A DNA stretch of 40,491 nucleotides from Planctomycetia bacterium (lineage in GTDB: Bacteria; Planctomycetota; Planctomycetia; Pirellulales; UBA1268). The stretch lies in NCBI GenBank assembly GCA_014192425.1, contig BJHK01000022.1, positions 5,026-45,516 on the forward strand, given 5' to 3'. How positions within the stretch are numbered: the stretch's first letter is position 1; the number at the start of each line of letters is the position of its first letter. A model generated the notes under the pieces. The model made no database searches. It saw only the letters and a list, made by a program, of their open reading frames with translations, and had not been told where the DNA came from. The translations under genes were made by a program, and so were the position numbers. This document shows positions 8,207 to 15,956 of the stretch, piece after piece.

Positions 8207-9487
8207 CTAGCGCGGCTCGATGCGGCGCTTCCCCATCCAGGGCACGAGCGGCTCGGGCACGTTCACCGAGCCATCGGCGTTCTGGTGGTTTTCCAGGATC
8301 GCGATGATGCCGCGGCTGATGGCGATCGCCGTGCCGTTGAGCGTGTGGACGAAGTGCGTCCCCTTCTCCCCGGGCTTTCGGTATCGCAGCCCGAGCCGGC
8401 GCGACTGGTAATCGGTGCAGTTGGACGTGCTCGTCACCTCGCCCCACTCGCCGCCGGCACCGCGGCCGGGCATCCAGGCCTCGAGGTCGAATTTTCGATA
8501 GGCCGGTCCGCCGAGGTCGCCGGACGGTGTGTCGATCACCCGGTAGGGAACGCCGAGGCCGTCGAACAGACGGCATTCCAGGTCGAGGAGCGTGTCGTGC
8601 AGCGCCGCGCTCTGCTCGGGCGCGGCGAAGGCGAACATCTCGACCTTCGTGAACTGGTGGACGCGGTACAGGCCGCGGGTCGCCCGGCCGTGAGCGCCGG
8701 CCTCCGTGCGGAAGCAGTGGCTGATGCCGCAGAGCTTGAGCGGCAGCTCCTCGGCGCCGAAGATCCGCTCGTGGTACGCCCCCCCGAGCGTGATCTCGGC
8801 CGTGGCCACGAGCGACAGGTCGGATCCGGTGATCGAGTAGATCTGCGACTCCGGGCCGCGCGGCATGAAGCCGGTGCCTTCGAGGATCGTGTCGCGGGCC
8901 AGGTCGGGCGTCGTCATCACGGTGAACCCCTCGCGCTGGAGGACGTCGATGGCGTACCGCTGCAGGGCGAGCTCGAGGAGCACGGCTTCGTTCTTGAGAA
9001 AGTAAAAACCGTGGCCGGCGACCGTGGCCCCGGCCTCGAAGTCGAAGAGGTCGAGGCCGGCGCCGAGATCGACGTGGTCGCGGGGGGCGAAGTCGAACGT
9101 CGGCAGTGGCGTGGCCCCGCGCCGGACTTCGACGGCGGCATCCTCGCCGCCGACGGGCGCGGATGGATGCGTCAGGTTGGGGATCGTCCTCAGGATCACC
9201 TCGCTCTCGGCCGAGATCTCGGCAGCCTTCGACTCCAGGGCCGAGACCTCCTCGCGGAGCCTGCGGCCCTCGGCCTTCTTGGCCTCGCGGTCGGCGGCGT
9301 CGGTCGCCTGGCCGATCGACTTGCTCACCAGGCCGGCCTGCTGGTTGAGCCGGTCGACGTCGGCCTGCAGCTGGCGGCGCAGCCGGTCGAGGGCGGCGAA
9401 ACGGGGCACGTCGGCGGCCGAGCCGCGGGCCCGGCAGTTGGCGGCGACGAGGTCGACGTTGTCGGCGACGAAACGGCGGTCGAGCAC
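8207..9487 (-). CDS. serS: Seryl-tRNA synthetase
   Basis: Charges tRNA-Ser with serine through a seryl-adenylate. The 426-residue length is typical. Residues 1-about 110 form the helical hairpin arm (VLDRRFVADNVDLV at the start, then a long Arg/Glu/Lys-rich coiled coil). The class II catalytic core follows: TAEITLGGAYHERIF, motif 2 CFRTEAGAHGRATRGLYRVHQF, and motif 3 LNGTAIAISRGIIAILENHQ. A GTG start at 9487 is chosen because it gives the family N terminus VLDRRF and has GGAGA 8-11 nt upstream; the frame remains open upstream to 10867, but that part is antisense to clpS and the next gene and has no SerRS similarity. It is divergent from clpS and convergent with the S1 gene. Confidence 0.96.
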   Translation of the reverse strand: MLDRRFVADNVDLVAANCRARGSAADVPRFAALDRLRRQLQADVDRLNQQAGLVSKSIGQATDAADREAKKAEGRRLREEVSALESKAAEISAESEVILRTIPNLTHPSAPVGGEDAAVEVRRGATPLPTFDFAPRDHVDLGAGLDLFDFEAGATVAGHGFYFLKNEAVLLELALQRYAIDVLQREGFTVMTTPDLARDTILEGTGFMPRGPESQIYSITGSDLSLVATAEITLGGAYHERIFGAEELPLKLCGISHCFRTEAGAHGRATRGLYRVHQFTKVEMFAFAAPEQSAALHDTLLDLECRLFDGLGVPYRVIDTPSGDLGGPAYRKFDLEAWMPGRGAGGEWGEVTSTSNCTDYQSRRLGLRYRKPGEKGTHFVHTLNGTAIAISRGIIAILENHQNADGSVNVPEPLVPWMGKRRIEPR

Positions 9488-9538
9488 GGCGTTCTCCGAA
9501 AGGGGGGCGCGGTCTGACGTGGCCGCGCGGCCGGGATG

Positions 9539-9546
9539 TTTATACT
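9539..9546. promoter_or_regulatory. Overlapping divergent -10 elements between serS and clpS
   Basis: GTTTATACTTC contains TATACT on the plus strand (9541-9546) and TATAAA on the minus strand (9544-9539), each a good -10 hexamer. It is one of the few AT-rich spots in the 111-bp gap. No convincing -35 is at 16-18 nt on either side. A perfect 12-bp palindrome GGCCGCGCGGCC lies next to it at 9521-9532 and could be an operator or chance in such GC-rich DNA. Confidence 0.35.
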
Positions 9547-9598
9547 TCACGCTCCACCGGCGGATGCCCGACCGGCGGCCCCGAAGTGTGCCAGACAG

Positions 9599-9946
9599 AT
9601 GCCCGACTCCGCCAGTGCCGCCGTCGCCGAGCCCACGACGACCGTGCCGGTCGCTCAGCCCCGCGAGAAGCCGCGCCGCCAGCCGCGGTATCACGTCATT
9701 CTCTGGAACGACGACGACCACTCGTATCACTACGTGATGGCGATGCTCAAACAGCTCTTCGGCCATCCGCACGAGCGTGGCTTCAAGCTCGCCGAGCAGG
9801 TCGATCGCAGCGGCCGGGCGATCGTGCTCACGACCACCAAGGAACATGCCGAGCTGAAGCGCGACCAAATCCACGCCTTCGGCGCGGACCGGCTCGTGGC
9901 CCGCTGCAAGGGGTCGATGAAGGCGTCGATCGAGGCGGAGGGCTGA
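9599..9946 (+). CDS. clpS: ATP-dependent Clp protease adaptor ClpS
   Basis: ClpS delivers N-degron proteins to ClpAP-type proteases by gripping a bulky N-terminal residue. The 115-residue product has a Pro/Arg-rich leader (1-30) and then a ClpS core: YHVILWNDDDHSYHYV (31-46, with the conserved N37 and D38), the MLKQLFGHP helix, GRAIVLTTTKEHAELKRDQI (72-91) and a C-terminal CKGSMKASIE. Aligned without gaps to E. coli ClpS, the position of pocket residue H66 is D69 here (QVDRSGRA in place of AVHYQGKA). The frame opens earlier (9536), but ATG 9599 gives the usual spacing. The 1071-residue unknown gene begins 36 nt downstream, probably co-transcribed. No clpA is in the window. Confidence 0.88.
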   Translation: MPDSASAAVAEPTTTVPVAQPREKPRRQPRYHVILWNDDDHSYHYVMAMLKQLFGHPHERGFKLAEQVDRSGRAIVLTTTKEHAELKRDQIHAFGADRLVARCKGSMKASIEAEG

Positions 9947-9982
9947 CGTGCCCTGGCGACTGGTGGTGGATCGAAGGACCGG

Positions 9983-12900
9983 ATGAGCGAACGCTCCGCA
10001 CCATTCGACGTCTTCCGCATCGAGCAGGAGATCCGGGCACGGCACCCGGAGGTGGTATTCGCGAGCCCGCGGACGCTGCGCCGCGTGATCCGGGCCGACC
10101 GCGGCCTGCCCGCCTTCTGGCCGCGCATCCCCCATCGCGAGATCGTCGTCATCGCGGCCCGCCGGCTGGCGGAGATCGCCGATGACTTCTGGGCGTTTCC
10201 CGCCGATCTGCCGGAGACGATCCTGCTCGTGGCCCGGCCCGATGCCGACCGGTATCAAACGCAGGGTCTCGAAGCCCTGCTGCGGGCCTACTGGCGGCGG
10301 CTGTTCCACGGGCAACTCGACGCCCGTCTGGCCGGCCTCGATGCCGCGGCCCGCGCGCGGATCGCGGCGGCCGTTCCCCCGGACATCCTCGGTGAGGCCC
10401 GCGCGGTGCTCGAGCAGGAACTGGCCGTCGGCCGCGACGCCGGCGACGACGCGGTCCGCGCCGAGTTCGTCGCGACATTTCTCGAGCTTCGCGGCTTCGC
10501 CCCGGACGTGGTCGGCGACTGGTTTCCCGCGATCGCCGATGCCGACGCCCTCGCCGACGTGCTGGGCCCGGAGGTGGCGGCCGGCGACCTGTTCGCCGCC
10601 ACGCGGCCGGCCGGGATCGAATCCGACGACGATCCCGCGGAGCCCGTCGCCATCCGCCCCGTGGCGGCGGCCCGCGGCATGCTGCCGGCGTGGTGGCCGC
10701 GGCCGACGGCCGCATTCCTCCGCCGCGGAGCCGACCGGGCGGCCGCCCGTGGCAACCTCGTGCGGGCGATCCTCGACGAACTTCGCGCGGCCACGGCCGG
10801 CGACCGCAGCGGAGCGGCCGAACCGCGGGCCGATCACGTCGCCGCCTTCGCGCGGCGGGTCGTGCACGCCAGCGGAGCCGGCGAGGAGGCCGTTGCCAGA
10901 TGGGCGGCGTTCATCCGCGGAGTCGCGGTCGTCAGCGGCGGCTCCGCCTGGACGGCCTCGGCCCGGCTGCTCTTCGACCTGCAGAAACTGTGCGTCGACG
11001 CGGAGCGGGAGAGCTACGCCACGCGGCTGCTGTCATGGCTCGCGAGCGCTGGCCGGCGCCCGCTCACGAAGCCGCTTCCCTGCCAGCGGCTGCTGGCCAT
11101 TCACCGCCATGCAGTGAAGGCGTCGACGCGCCTGGCCCGCCTCGGTGCCGAGGTGGGCGGTGCCGACGGGGCCGACCTGCTCGCCGGCGCGGTGTCTGCC
11201 ACCGGCCGCGCGGCCCGCAGCGGCCTGCAGCCGCGGGTCGAGGCGGCGATCCACGGCGCCGGCCTCGTCCCCGGCTGCCTCGTCGAAGAGGCGGCCTTCG
11301 ACACGCTGGTCGACGAGCTGCTCGACGGCATGCTCGACCGTGGTTTCATCTCCTTCGGCGACCTCCGCGATACCGTGTCGCGCAACCAGCTCAAGCTTCC
11401 CGACCTCGCCGGCATTGGCGAGTGGCTGGCTGGCGACCAGTTGCTGCGGGCCGATCGGGCGCTCGGGGCGGCGCTCGACGGGGCCTACCGGCCCGCGCCG
11501 GTGTATCTCGCGGTGCTGCAGCGGCTCAGCGCCCCGTTCTTCGGCGTCGGCGCGGGGCGGCTATTGACGACGCATCTGCTTCTTCCCTTCGGCGCGGCAT
11601 GGATCGCGCTGCACGGGGTCGATCACGTCATCGAGCCGCTGACCGCGTATTCGCTCGGTGAAACCTGGCACATCTACACGACGGTGCGGATGCTCGCGAT
11701 CGGCATCCTGCTCTGGGCGATGCTGCACGTACCGGCCGTTCGCACGGCGCTGCGGACGGTGGCGGGCATGGTCGGCGGCGTGCTCTACGAGCTGGCCTTC
11801 GTGCTACCCGCCCGGCTGCTGCGGCTGCCGGCCGTGGCCGCGATACTGTCGAGCCTGCCCGTGGCCTGGTTTCGGCGTTATCTGGCGAGCCCGCTCGTGC
11901 TGACCGGCGCCGCCTGGCTCTGCCTGCCACACCACGGGGGGGCGGTCTCGCGGAGCACGCCCTGGGTGCCGCCGGCCCTGTTCGCGGTCGCCACGACGCT
12001 GCTCAGTTCCCGGGTCGGCCGCCTCGCCCAGGAGCGGATCGTGGAGGGGATCGGGCGGGCCGTACACCAGTTCCACATCCACATCCTCACGGGGCTCGTC
12101 GCCTGGATCATCGACCTCTTCCGCCGGGCCGTGGATGCCGTGGAGGGGACGCTGTACGCGGTGGACGAGCAGCTCCGCTTCCACTCCGGCGAGTCGCGGG
12201 CGGCCCTGGCGGTGAAGTCGGTGCTGGCCGCGGCCTGGTCGGTGGTCGATGCCGGCGTCCGGTTCTGCGTCACGCTCCTCATCGAGCCGCAACTCAACCC
12301 GATCAAACATTTCCCCGTCGTCACGGTGTCGCACAAGCTGCTCGTGCCGATGATTCCCATGGTGGCCGGGCAGCTCGTGGCCACGACCGGCATGGAGAAG
12401 GGGCTGGCACTGACGGTCGTGACGTTCGTTTCCACGTGCATCCCGGGCGTGTTCGGGTTTCTGGCCTGGGAATTGAAGGAGAACTGGCGGCTGTACGCGG
12501 CCAACCGGCCGGGCAGCCTGCGGCCCGTCCAGGTGGGACCGCACGGCGAGACCGTCCGGCGGCTGCTTCTCCCCGGCTTCCATTCGGGCACGATCCCCAA
12601 GCTGTTCGCCAAGCTGCGACACAGCCGCGCGGCGTCGCGCGGTTCGGCGCAGCGGCGGGCCGCGCTGGCGGAGCATCACCTGCACGACCTCGAGTCGGAG
12701 GTGAGCGAGTTCGTCGAGCACGAGTGCCTCGGGCTCGTGCGCCGGGCCGCCGGCTTCGATGGCGTGGTGCTGCGGGTCGCCGACGTGGCGCTCGCGGTCG
12801 ACCGGATCGGCATCGCGGTGGCGGCGGACGCCCTCGGCCCGGAGCCGCTCGAGATCGAGTTCGTTCGCCGGGACGGAGGGATCGAGTCGCGTGTCCGCGC

Positions 12901-13198
12901 GGCTGGCTGGCTGACCGCGCTCGACGGTCCGCGGCAGGCGGCCGTGCGGCTGGCGATCGCGGGTCTGCATCGGCTGGCGGGCGCCGACCGGGCCACGGCG
13001 GCCTTCGTGGATCCGGCGGCGGACCCGCAGGATCGACCGCAGCCCGGCAGCGACGGCCTCGCGCCGGTCACGCCGTTTCCTTGGGCGACGTGGCGGGACG
13101 CCTGGGACGCTGTTGCTGGGGTTTCGCCGCGGGCAGCACACCCGGGCTTTCCACAGGCTGTCGGGGAGCCGGTCGGGGGCACGCGCAGGAGCCGGTGA
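9983..13198 (+). CDS. Large membrane protein of unknown family
   Basis: A 1071-residue protein I do not recognise. Residues 1-about 500 are soluble, mostly helical and rich in Ala/Arg, with many W/F positions near the start (FWPRIPHREIVVIAARRL, YWRRLFHGQL). Residues about 525-830 hold roughly eight hydrophobic stretches, including LLTTHLLLPFGAAWIALHGV, VRMLAIGILLWAMLHVP, LVPMIPMVAGQLVATTGM and LALTVVTFVSTCIPGVFGF. The last about 240 residues are soluble, contain paired basic and acidic helices (SEVSEFVEHECLGLV) and end in a Pro/Gly-rich tail. Between the membrane segments lies a run resembling an amphipathic gate region (FHIHILTGLVAWIIDLFRRAVD). It starts 36 nt after clpS on the same strand and has no nearby downstream partner. 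It could be an envelope scaffold or channel; no enzymatic motif was seen. Confidence 0.8.
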   Translation: MSERSAPFDVFRIEQEIRARHPEVVFASPRTLRRVIRADRGLPAFWPRIPHREIVVIAARRLAEIADDFWAFPADLPETILLVARPDADRYQTQGLEALLRAYWRRLFHGQLDARLAGLDAAARARIAAAVPPDILGEARAVLEQELAVGRDAGDDAVRAEFVATFLELRGFAPDVVGDWFPAIADADALADVLGPEVAAGDLFAATRPAGIESDDDPAEPVAIRPVAAARGMLPAWWPRPTAAFLRRGADRAAARGNLVRAILDELRAATAGDRSGAAEPRADHVAAFARRVVHASGAGEEAVARWAAFIRGVAVVSGGSAWTASARLLFDLQKLCVDAERESYATRLLSWLASAGRRPLTKPLPCQRLLAIHRHAVKASTRLARLGAEVGGADGADLLAGAVSATGRAARSGLQPRVEAAIHGAGLVPGCLVEEAAFDTLVDELLDGMLDRGFISFGDLRDTVSRNQLKLPDLAGIGEWLAGDQLLRADRALGAALDGAYRPAPVYLAVLQRLSAPFFGVGAGRLLTTHLLLPFGAAWIALHGVDHVIEPLTAYSLGETWHIYTTVRMLAIGILLWAMLHVPAVRTALRTVAGMVGGVLYELAFVLPARLLRLPAVAAILSSLPVAWFRRYLASPLVLTGAAWLCLPHHGGAVSRSTPWVPPALFAVATTLLSSRVGRLAQERIVEGIGRAVHQFHIHILTGLVAWIIDLFRRAVDAVEGTLYAVDEQLRFHSGESRAALAVKSVLAAAWSVVDAGVRFCVTLLIEPQLNPIKHFPVVTVSHKLLVPMIPMVAGQLVATTGMEKGLALTVVTFVSTCIPGVFGFLAWELKENWRLYAANRPGSLRPVQVGPHGETVRRLLLPGFHSGTIPKLFAKLRHSRAASRGSAQRRAALAEHHLHDLESEVSEFVEHECLGLVRRAAGFDGVVLRVADVALAVDRIGIAVAADALGPEPLEIEFVRRDGGIESRVRAAGWLTALDGPRQAAVRLAIAGLHRLAGADRATAAFVDPAADPQDRPQPGSDGLAPVTPFPWATWRDAWDAVAGVSPRAAHPGFPQAVGEPVGGTRRSR

Positions 13199-13324
13199 AC
13201 TTTGCCTGCACCACACGACGCACCATGCCGCAAGAGCCCGCGACGGCAAAGTCCGCCGGCGACGAGCATGCTCCCGATCGGCGGACCATCGCCACCGGCC
13301 GCGAGGGGTCCGCGCGGCACCCTT

Positions 13325-13365
13325 CAAAAAGCGAGCGGCCCGGACCATCGGGGTCCGGGCCGCTC
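13325..13365 (-). terminator. Intrinsic terminator of the YTV-repeat gene
   Basis: A perfect 14-bp inverted repeat, GAGCGGCCCGGACC (13333-13346) and its complement (13352-13365), with a 5-nt loop. Read on the minus strand it is followed by GCTTTTTGAAGG, a five-T tract, which is the classic Rho-independent form. It begins 30 nt after the stop of the YTV gene. On the plus strand there is no T tract after the hairpin, so it is directional. Confidence 0.88.
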
Positions 13366-13394
13366 GGCATCGACAGGGGACGATCAGGCCGCGA

Positions 13395-15704
13395 TCATTC
13401 GCAGCAGGGAACCTCGCGGTACACCGTCTTCGGCACGCACCGGGTCACCGTGTAGGCGACCTTCTTCGGCACCAGCCGGACGACGTCGACCGTCTTCGTG
13501 AAGTGCACGGGCCGGGTGACACAGACGGGAACCTGCTTCGTCCGCGTCTCCCGCACCATCGTGCACACCTTGTAGCACTCCTCGCGTGACCGCTCCTCGC
13601 GGACCATCTTGCAGACCCGCGACGTGCAGGTCTTGACCCGCTGCTCCGCGACCATCGTGCACACCTGGTAGGTGCAGGTCCGGACCTGCTCCTCCGGCAC
13701 CATCCGGCAGACCTGATAGCTGCAGGTGCGAACCCGCTGCTCCGGCACCATCCGGCACACCTGGTAGGTGCGAACGCGCTGCTCGGGCACCATCCGGCAG
13801 ACCTGGTAGGAGCAGGTGCGCACATGCTGCTCGGGGACCATGCGGCACACCTGGTAGGTGCGGACCCGCTGCTCGGGCACCATGCGGCAGACCTGGTAGG
13901 TGCAGGTGCGGACGCGCTGCTCGGGGACCATCCGGCACACCTGGTAGGTGCAGGTCCGCTGCTCGGGGACCATCCGGCAGACCTGGTAGGAGCAGGTGCG
14001 GACGCGCTGCTCGGGGACCATCCGGCACACCTGGTAGGTGCGGACACGCTGTTCCGGCACCATCTGGCAGACCTGGTAGGAGCAGGTGCGGACGCGCTGC
14101 TCGGGGACCATGCGGCACACCTGGTAGGTGCAGGTCCGCTGCTCGGGGACCATCCGGCAGACCTGGTAGGTGCAGGTGCGGACGCGCTGCTCGGGGACCA
14201 TCCGGCAGACCCGGTAGGTGCGGACCCGCTCCTCCGGCACCATCCGGCAGACGGTGTAGGTGTAGGTCTTGAGCCGCTGCTCCGCGACCATCGTGCACAC
14301 CTTGTAGCACTGCTTCTCGACGACGGTCTCCTTGACGTGACGGATGCACTCGATCTCCTTCTCGTGCACCTCGGGCACCCAGACCTTCTTGGTGATCGTC
14401 CGCGGCGGGCACTGCTCCTCGATCGTGCACACCTCACCGGGCACGAAGCACTTCCGGCCCGTGCACGGGTCGCAGACCCAGCAGCCCGGCTCACGGATGC
14501 GACGGGTCACCACCGGTCCGGGGACCTCGCAGGTCTCCGTCTCCCAGCGGCCGCTGCAGACCTTGACCGTCTTCGTGAAGCGGACGGGCTTGCAGACCGT
14601 CCGGCACACGTCGCGCTCCCGCGTCTCCCACACCGGCTTGCAGACGGTGTAGGGGATCTCCTTCGTGCACACCTCCTTGACCGGCTTGCAGACGGTGTAG
14701 GTCTCCTGCCGCTCCTCGTAGACCGGCTTGCAGACGGTGTACGGGATCTCCTTGGTCATCGTCTCGGAGACGGGCCTGCAGACGGTGTACGTCCGCTCGC
14801 GGGTCTCGTAGACGGGCTTGCAGACCGTGTAGGGGATGTCGCGGGTCCGCGTCTCGTAGACCGGCTTGCAGACGGTGTACACCTGCTCGCGGGTCTCGTA
14901 GACGGGCTTGCAGACGGTGTAGGGGATCTCCTTGGTCATCGTCTCGTAGACGGGCTTGCAGACGGTGTAGGTCCGCTCGCGGGTCTCGTAGACGGGCTTG
15001 CAGACGGTGTACGGGATCTCCTTGGTCATCGTCTCGTAGACCGGCTTGCAGACGGTGTACGCCTGCTCGCGGGTCTCGTAGACGGGCTTGCAGACCGTGT
15101 AGGGGATTTCCCTGGTCCGCGTCTCGTAGACGGGCTTGCAGACGGTGTACACCTGCTCGCGGGTCTCGTAGACGGGCTTGCAGACCGTGTACGGGATCTC
15201 CTTGGTCATCGTCTCGTAGACGGGCTTGCAGACCGTGGAGCGGATCTCGCGGGTCCGCGTCTCGTAGACGGGCTTGAGCACCGTGTAGGGAACTTCCCTG
15301 CTGATCGTCTCCCAGACCGGCTTGCAGACCGTGTAGTTGACGGTCCGGCTCCGGGTTTCCCAGACCGGCCGGCTGACGGTGTATTCGACTTCCTTGACCG
15401 ACCGCTCCGTCTCGTAGCGGACGCAGTCGATCTCACGCTGCTCGACGACCCGCTCGCAGACCGTCTTGTAGCAGGTGTATTGCTGCTGCTCGTAGACGAC
15501 GTCCTTGACGAGCCGCGTGCCCGTGCACGGCGCGGGATCTTCGCAGCCCGTGCAGCCGGCGCGGGCCTCGGCGAAGCCGACCGCCGTCATCTTCGCTCCG
15601 GCGTGCCGGAAACTGGCCAGCCCGCAATAGCCGGCGTCAGCCGCGTTGCTCCACGTCACCATGCCGGTCAACGCCAGCACACACCACAACAGCCTGCTTT
15701 TCAT
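13395..15704 (-). CDS. Exported cysteine-rich YTV-repeat protein
   Basis: A 769-residue exported protein of the planctomycete YTV-repeat type (PF07639-like), probably a cell-surface or envelope structural component; its function is not known. The start is ATG 15704, which yields signal peptide MKSRLLWCVLALTGMVTWSN with cleavage near ADA-GYC; the frame is open to 15875 but without a signal there. Residues about 115-400 hold about 17 copies of YTVCKPVYET units, alternating 16 and 14 residues. A distinct linker (about 400-480) contains WVCDPCTGRKC and other Cys pairs. Residues about 480-700 hold about 14 copies of a second unit, YQVCRMVPEQRVRTC. A short tail ends in PCCE. Nearly every repeat carries one cysteine, so a ladder of disulfides or metal sites is plausible. 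It has its own terminator and is divergent from rex. Confidence 0.85.
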   Translation of the reverse strand: MKSRLLWCVLALTGMVTWSNAADAGYCGLASFRHAGAKMTAVGFAEARAGCTGCEDPAPCTGTRLVKDVVYEQQQYTCYKTVCERVVEQREIDCVRYETERSVKEVEYTVSRPVWETRSRTVNYTVCKPVWETISREVPYTVLKPVYETRTREIRSTVCKPVYETMTKEIPYTVCKPVYETREQVYTVCKPVYETRTREIPYTVCKPVYETREQAYTVCKPVYETMTKEIPYTVCKPVYETRERTYTVCKPVYETMTKEIPYTVCKPVYETREQVYTVCKPVYETRTRDIPYTVCKPVYETRERTYTVCRPVSETMTKEIPYTVCKPVYEERQETYTVCKPVKEVCTKEIPYTVCKPVWETRERDVCRTVCKPVRFTKTVKVCSGRWETETCEVPGPVVTRRIREPGCWVCDPCTGRKCFVPGEVCTIEEQCPPRTITKKVWVPEVHEKEIECIRHVKETVVEKQCYKVCTMVAEQRLKTYTYTVCRMVPEERVRTYRVCRMVPEQRVRTCTYQVCRMVPEQRTCTYQVCRMVPEQRVRTCSYQVCQMVPEQRVRTYQVCRMVPEQRVRTCSYQVCRMVPEQRTCTYQVCRMVPEQRVRTCTYQVCRMVPEQRVRTYQVCRMVPEQHVRTCSYQVCRMVPEQRVRTYQVCRMVPEQRVRTCSYQVCRMVPEEQVRTCTYQVCTMVAEQRVKTCTSRVCKMVREERSREECYKVCTMVRETRTKQVPVCVTRPVHFTKTVDVVRLVPKKVAYTVTRCVPKTVYREVPCCE
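13640..14290 (-). repeat. Coding repeat block 2 (YQVCRMVPEQ units)
   Basis: About 14 units of 42-48 nt encoding YQVCRMVPEQRVRTC and shorter variants. The DNA shows a higher-order period of 180 nt (four units): 13861-14040 is nearly identical to 14041-14220. This level of identity, including third codon positions, suggests recent duplication or gene conversion within the array. Confidence 0.9.
14590..15340 (-). repeat. Coding repeat block 1 (YTVCKPVYET units)
   Basis: About 17 units that alternate a 48-nt form (YTVCKPVYETMTKEIP) with a 42-nt form (YTVCKPVYETREQV), giving a 90-nt period; compare 14761, 14941 and 15121, which start nearly identical stretches. The outer copies are more diverged (YTVLKPVYE, YTVCKPVRFTKT), as expected if the array grows from the middle. 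Confidence 0.9.
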
Positions 15705-15851
15705 CTCTGTAGCCGCTCTCGGGGAGGGCTCCTGCGAACGGAATGGGATCCACGCGAACCGACCCGCGGTCCGCCACCCAAACCATCGGCCACAAACTCG
15801 ACGCAGATCGACCATTTCCCGCGACCCTCCGGCTTTTTCCAGAGTCCCGCC

Positions 15852-15872
15852 GGTGGTACAACCGTTACCACC
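15852..15872. promoter_or_regulatory. Inverted repeat between the YTV gene and rex (possible operator)
   Basis: GGTGGTA-N7-TACCACC, a perfect 7-bp dyad with a 7-nt centre, in the 252-bp divergent gap. It lies about 85 bp before the rex start and about 150 bp before the YTV start. Its size suits a dimeric regulator. It does not match the TTGTGAA-type Rex consensus of other phyla, so the partner is unknown. Confidence 0.35.
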
Positions 15873-15956
15873 CATCCCCCGGGAAGAGGATCGTTGGTGT
15901 TTCCCAGGCGGGGGGGTAGAGTCGACGCGGTTTTCCTGGGTCTGCCGGCCGCTGCC

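Noticed and set aside
9488-10867. 460-codon upstream extension of the serS frame
   Set aside because: It is antisense to clpS and the next gene, has no SerRS similarity, and GTG 9487 has a ribosome binding site and the right N terminus.
13640-15340. CRISPR-like regular repeats
   Set aside because: Repeats are contiguous, in frame and coding, without unique spacers or cas genes.
13824-15956. Plus-strand repeat protein (DGLADGVG-type) fused in front of rex
   Set aside because: It is the antisense reading of the YTV repeats; the minus strand has a signal peptide, known repeat motifs and a terminator.
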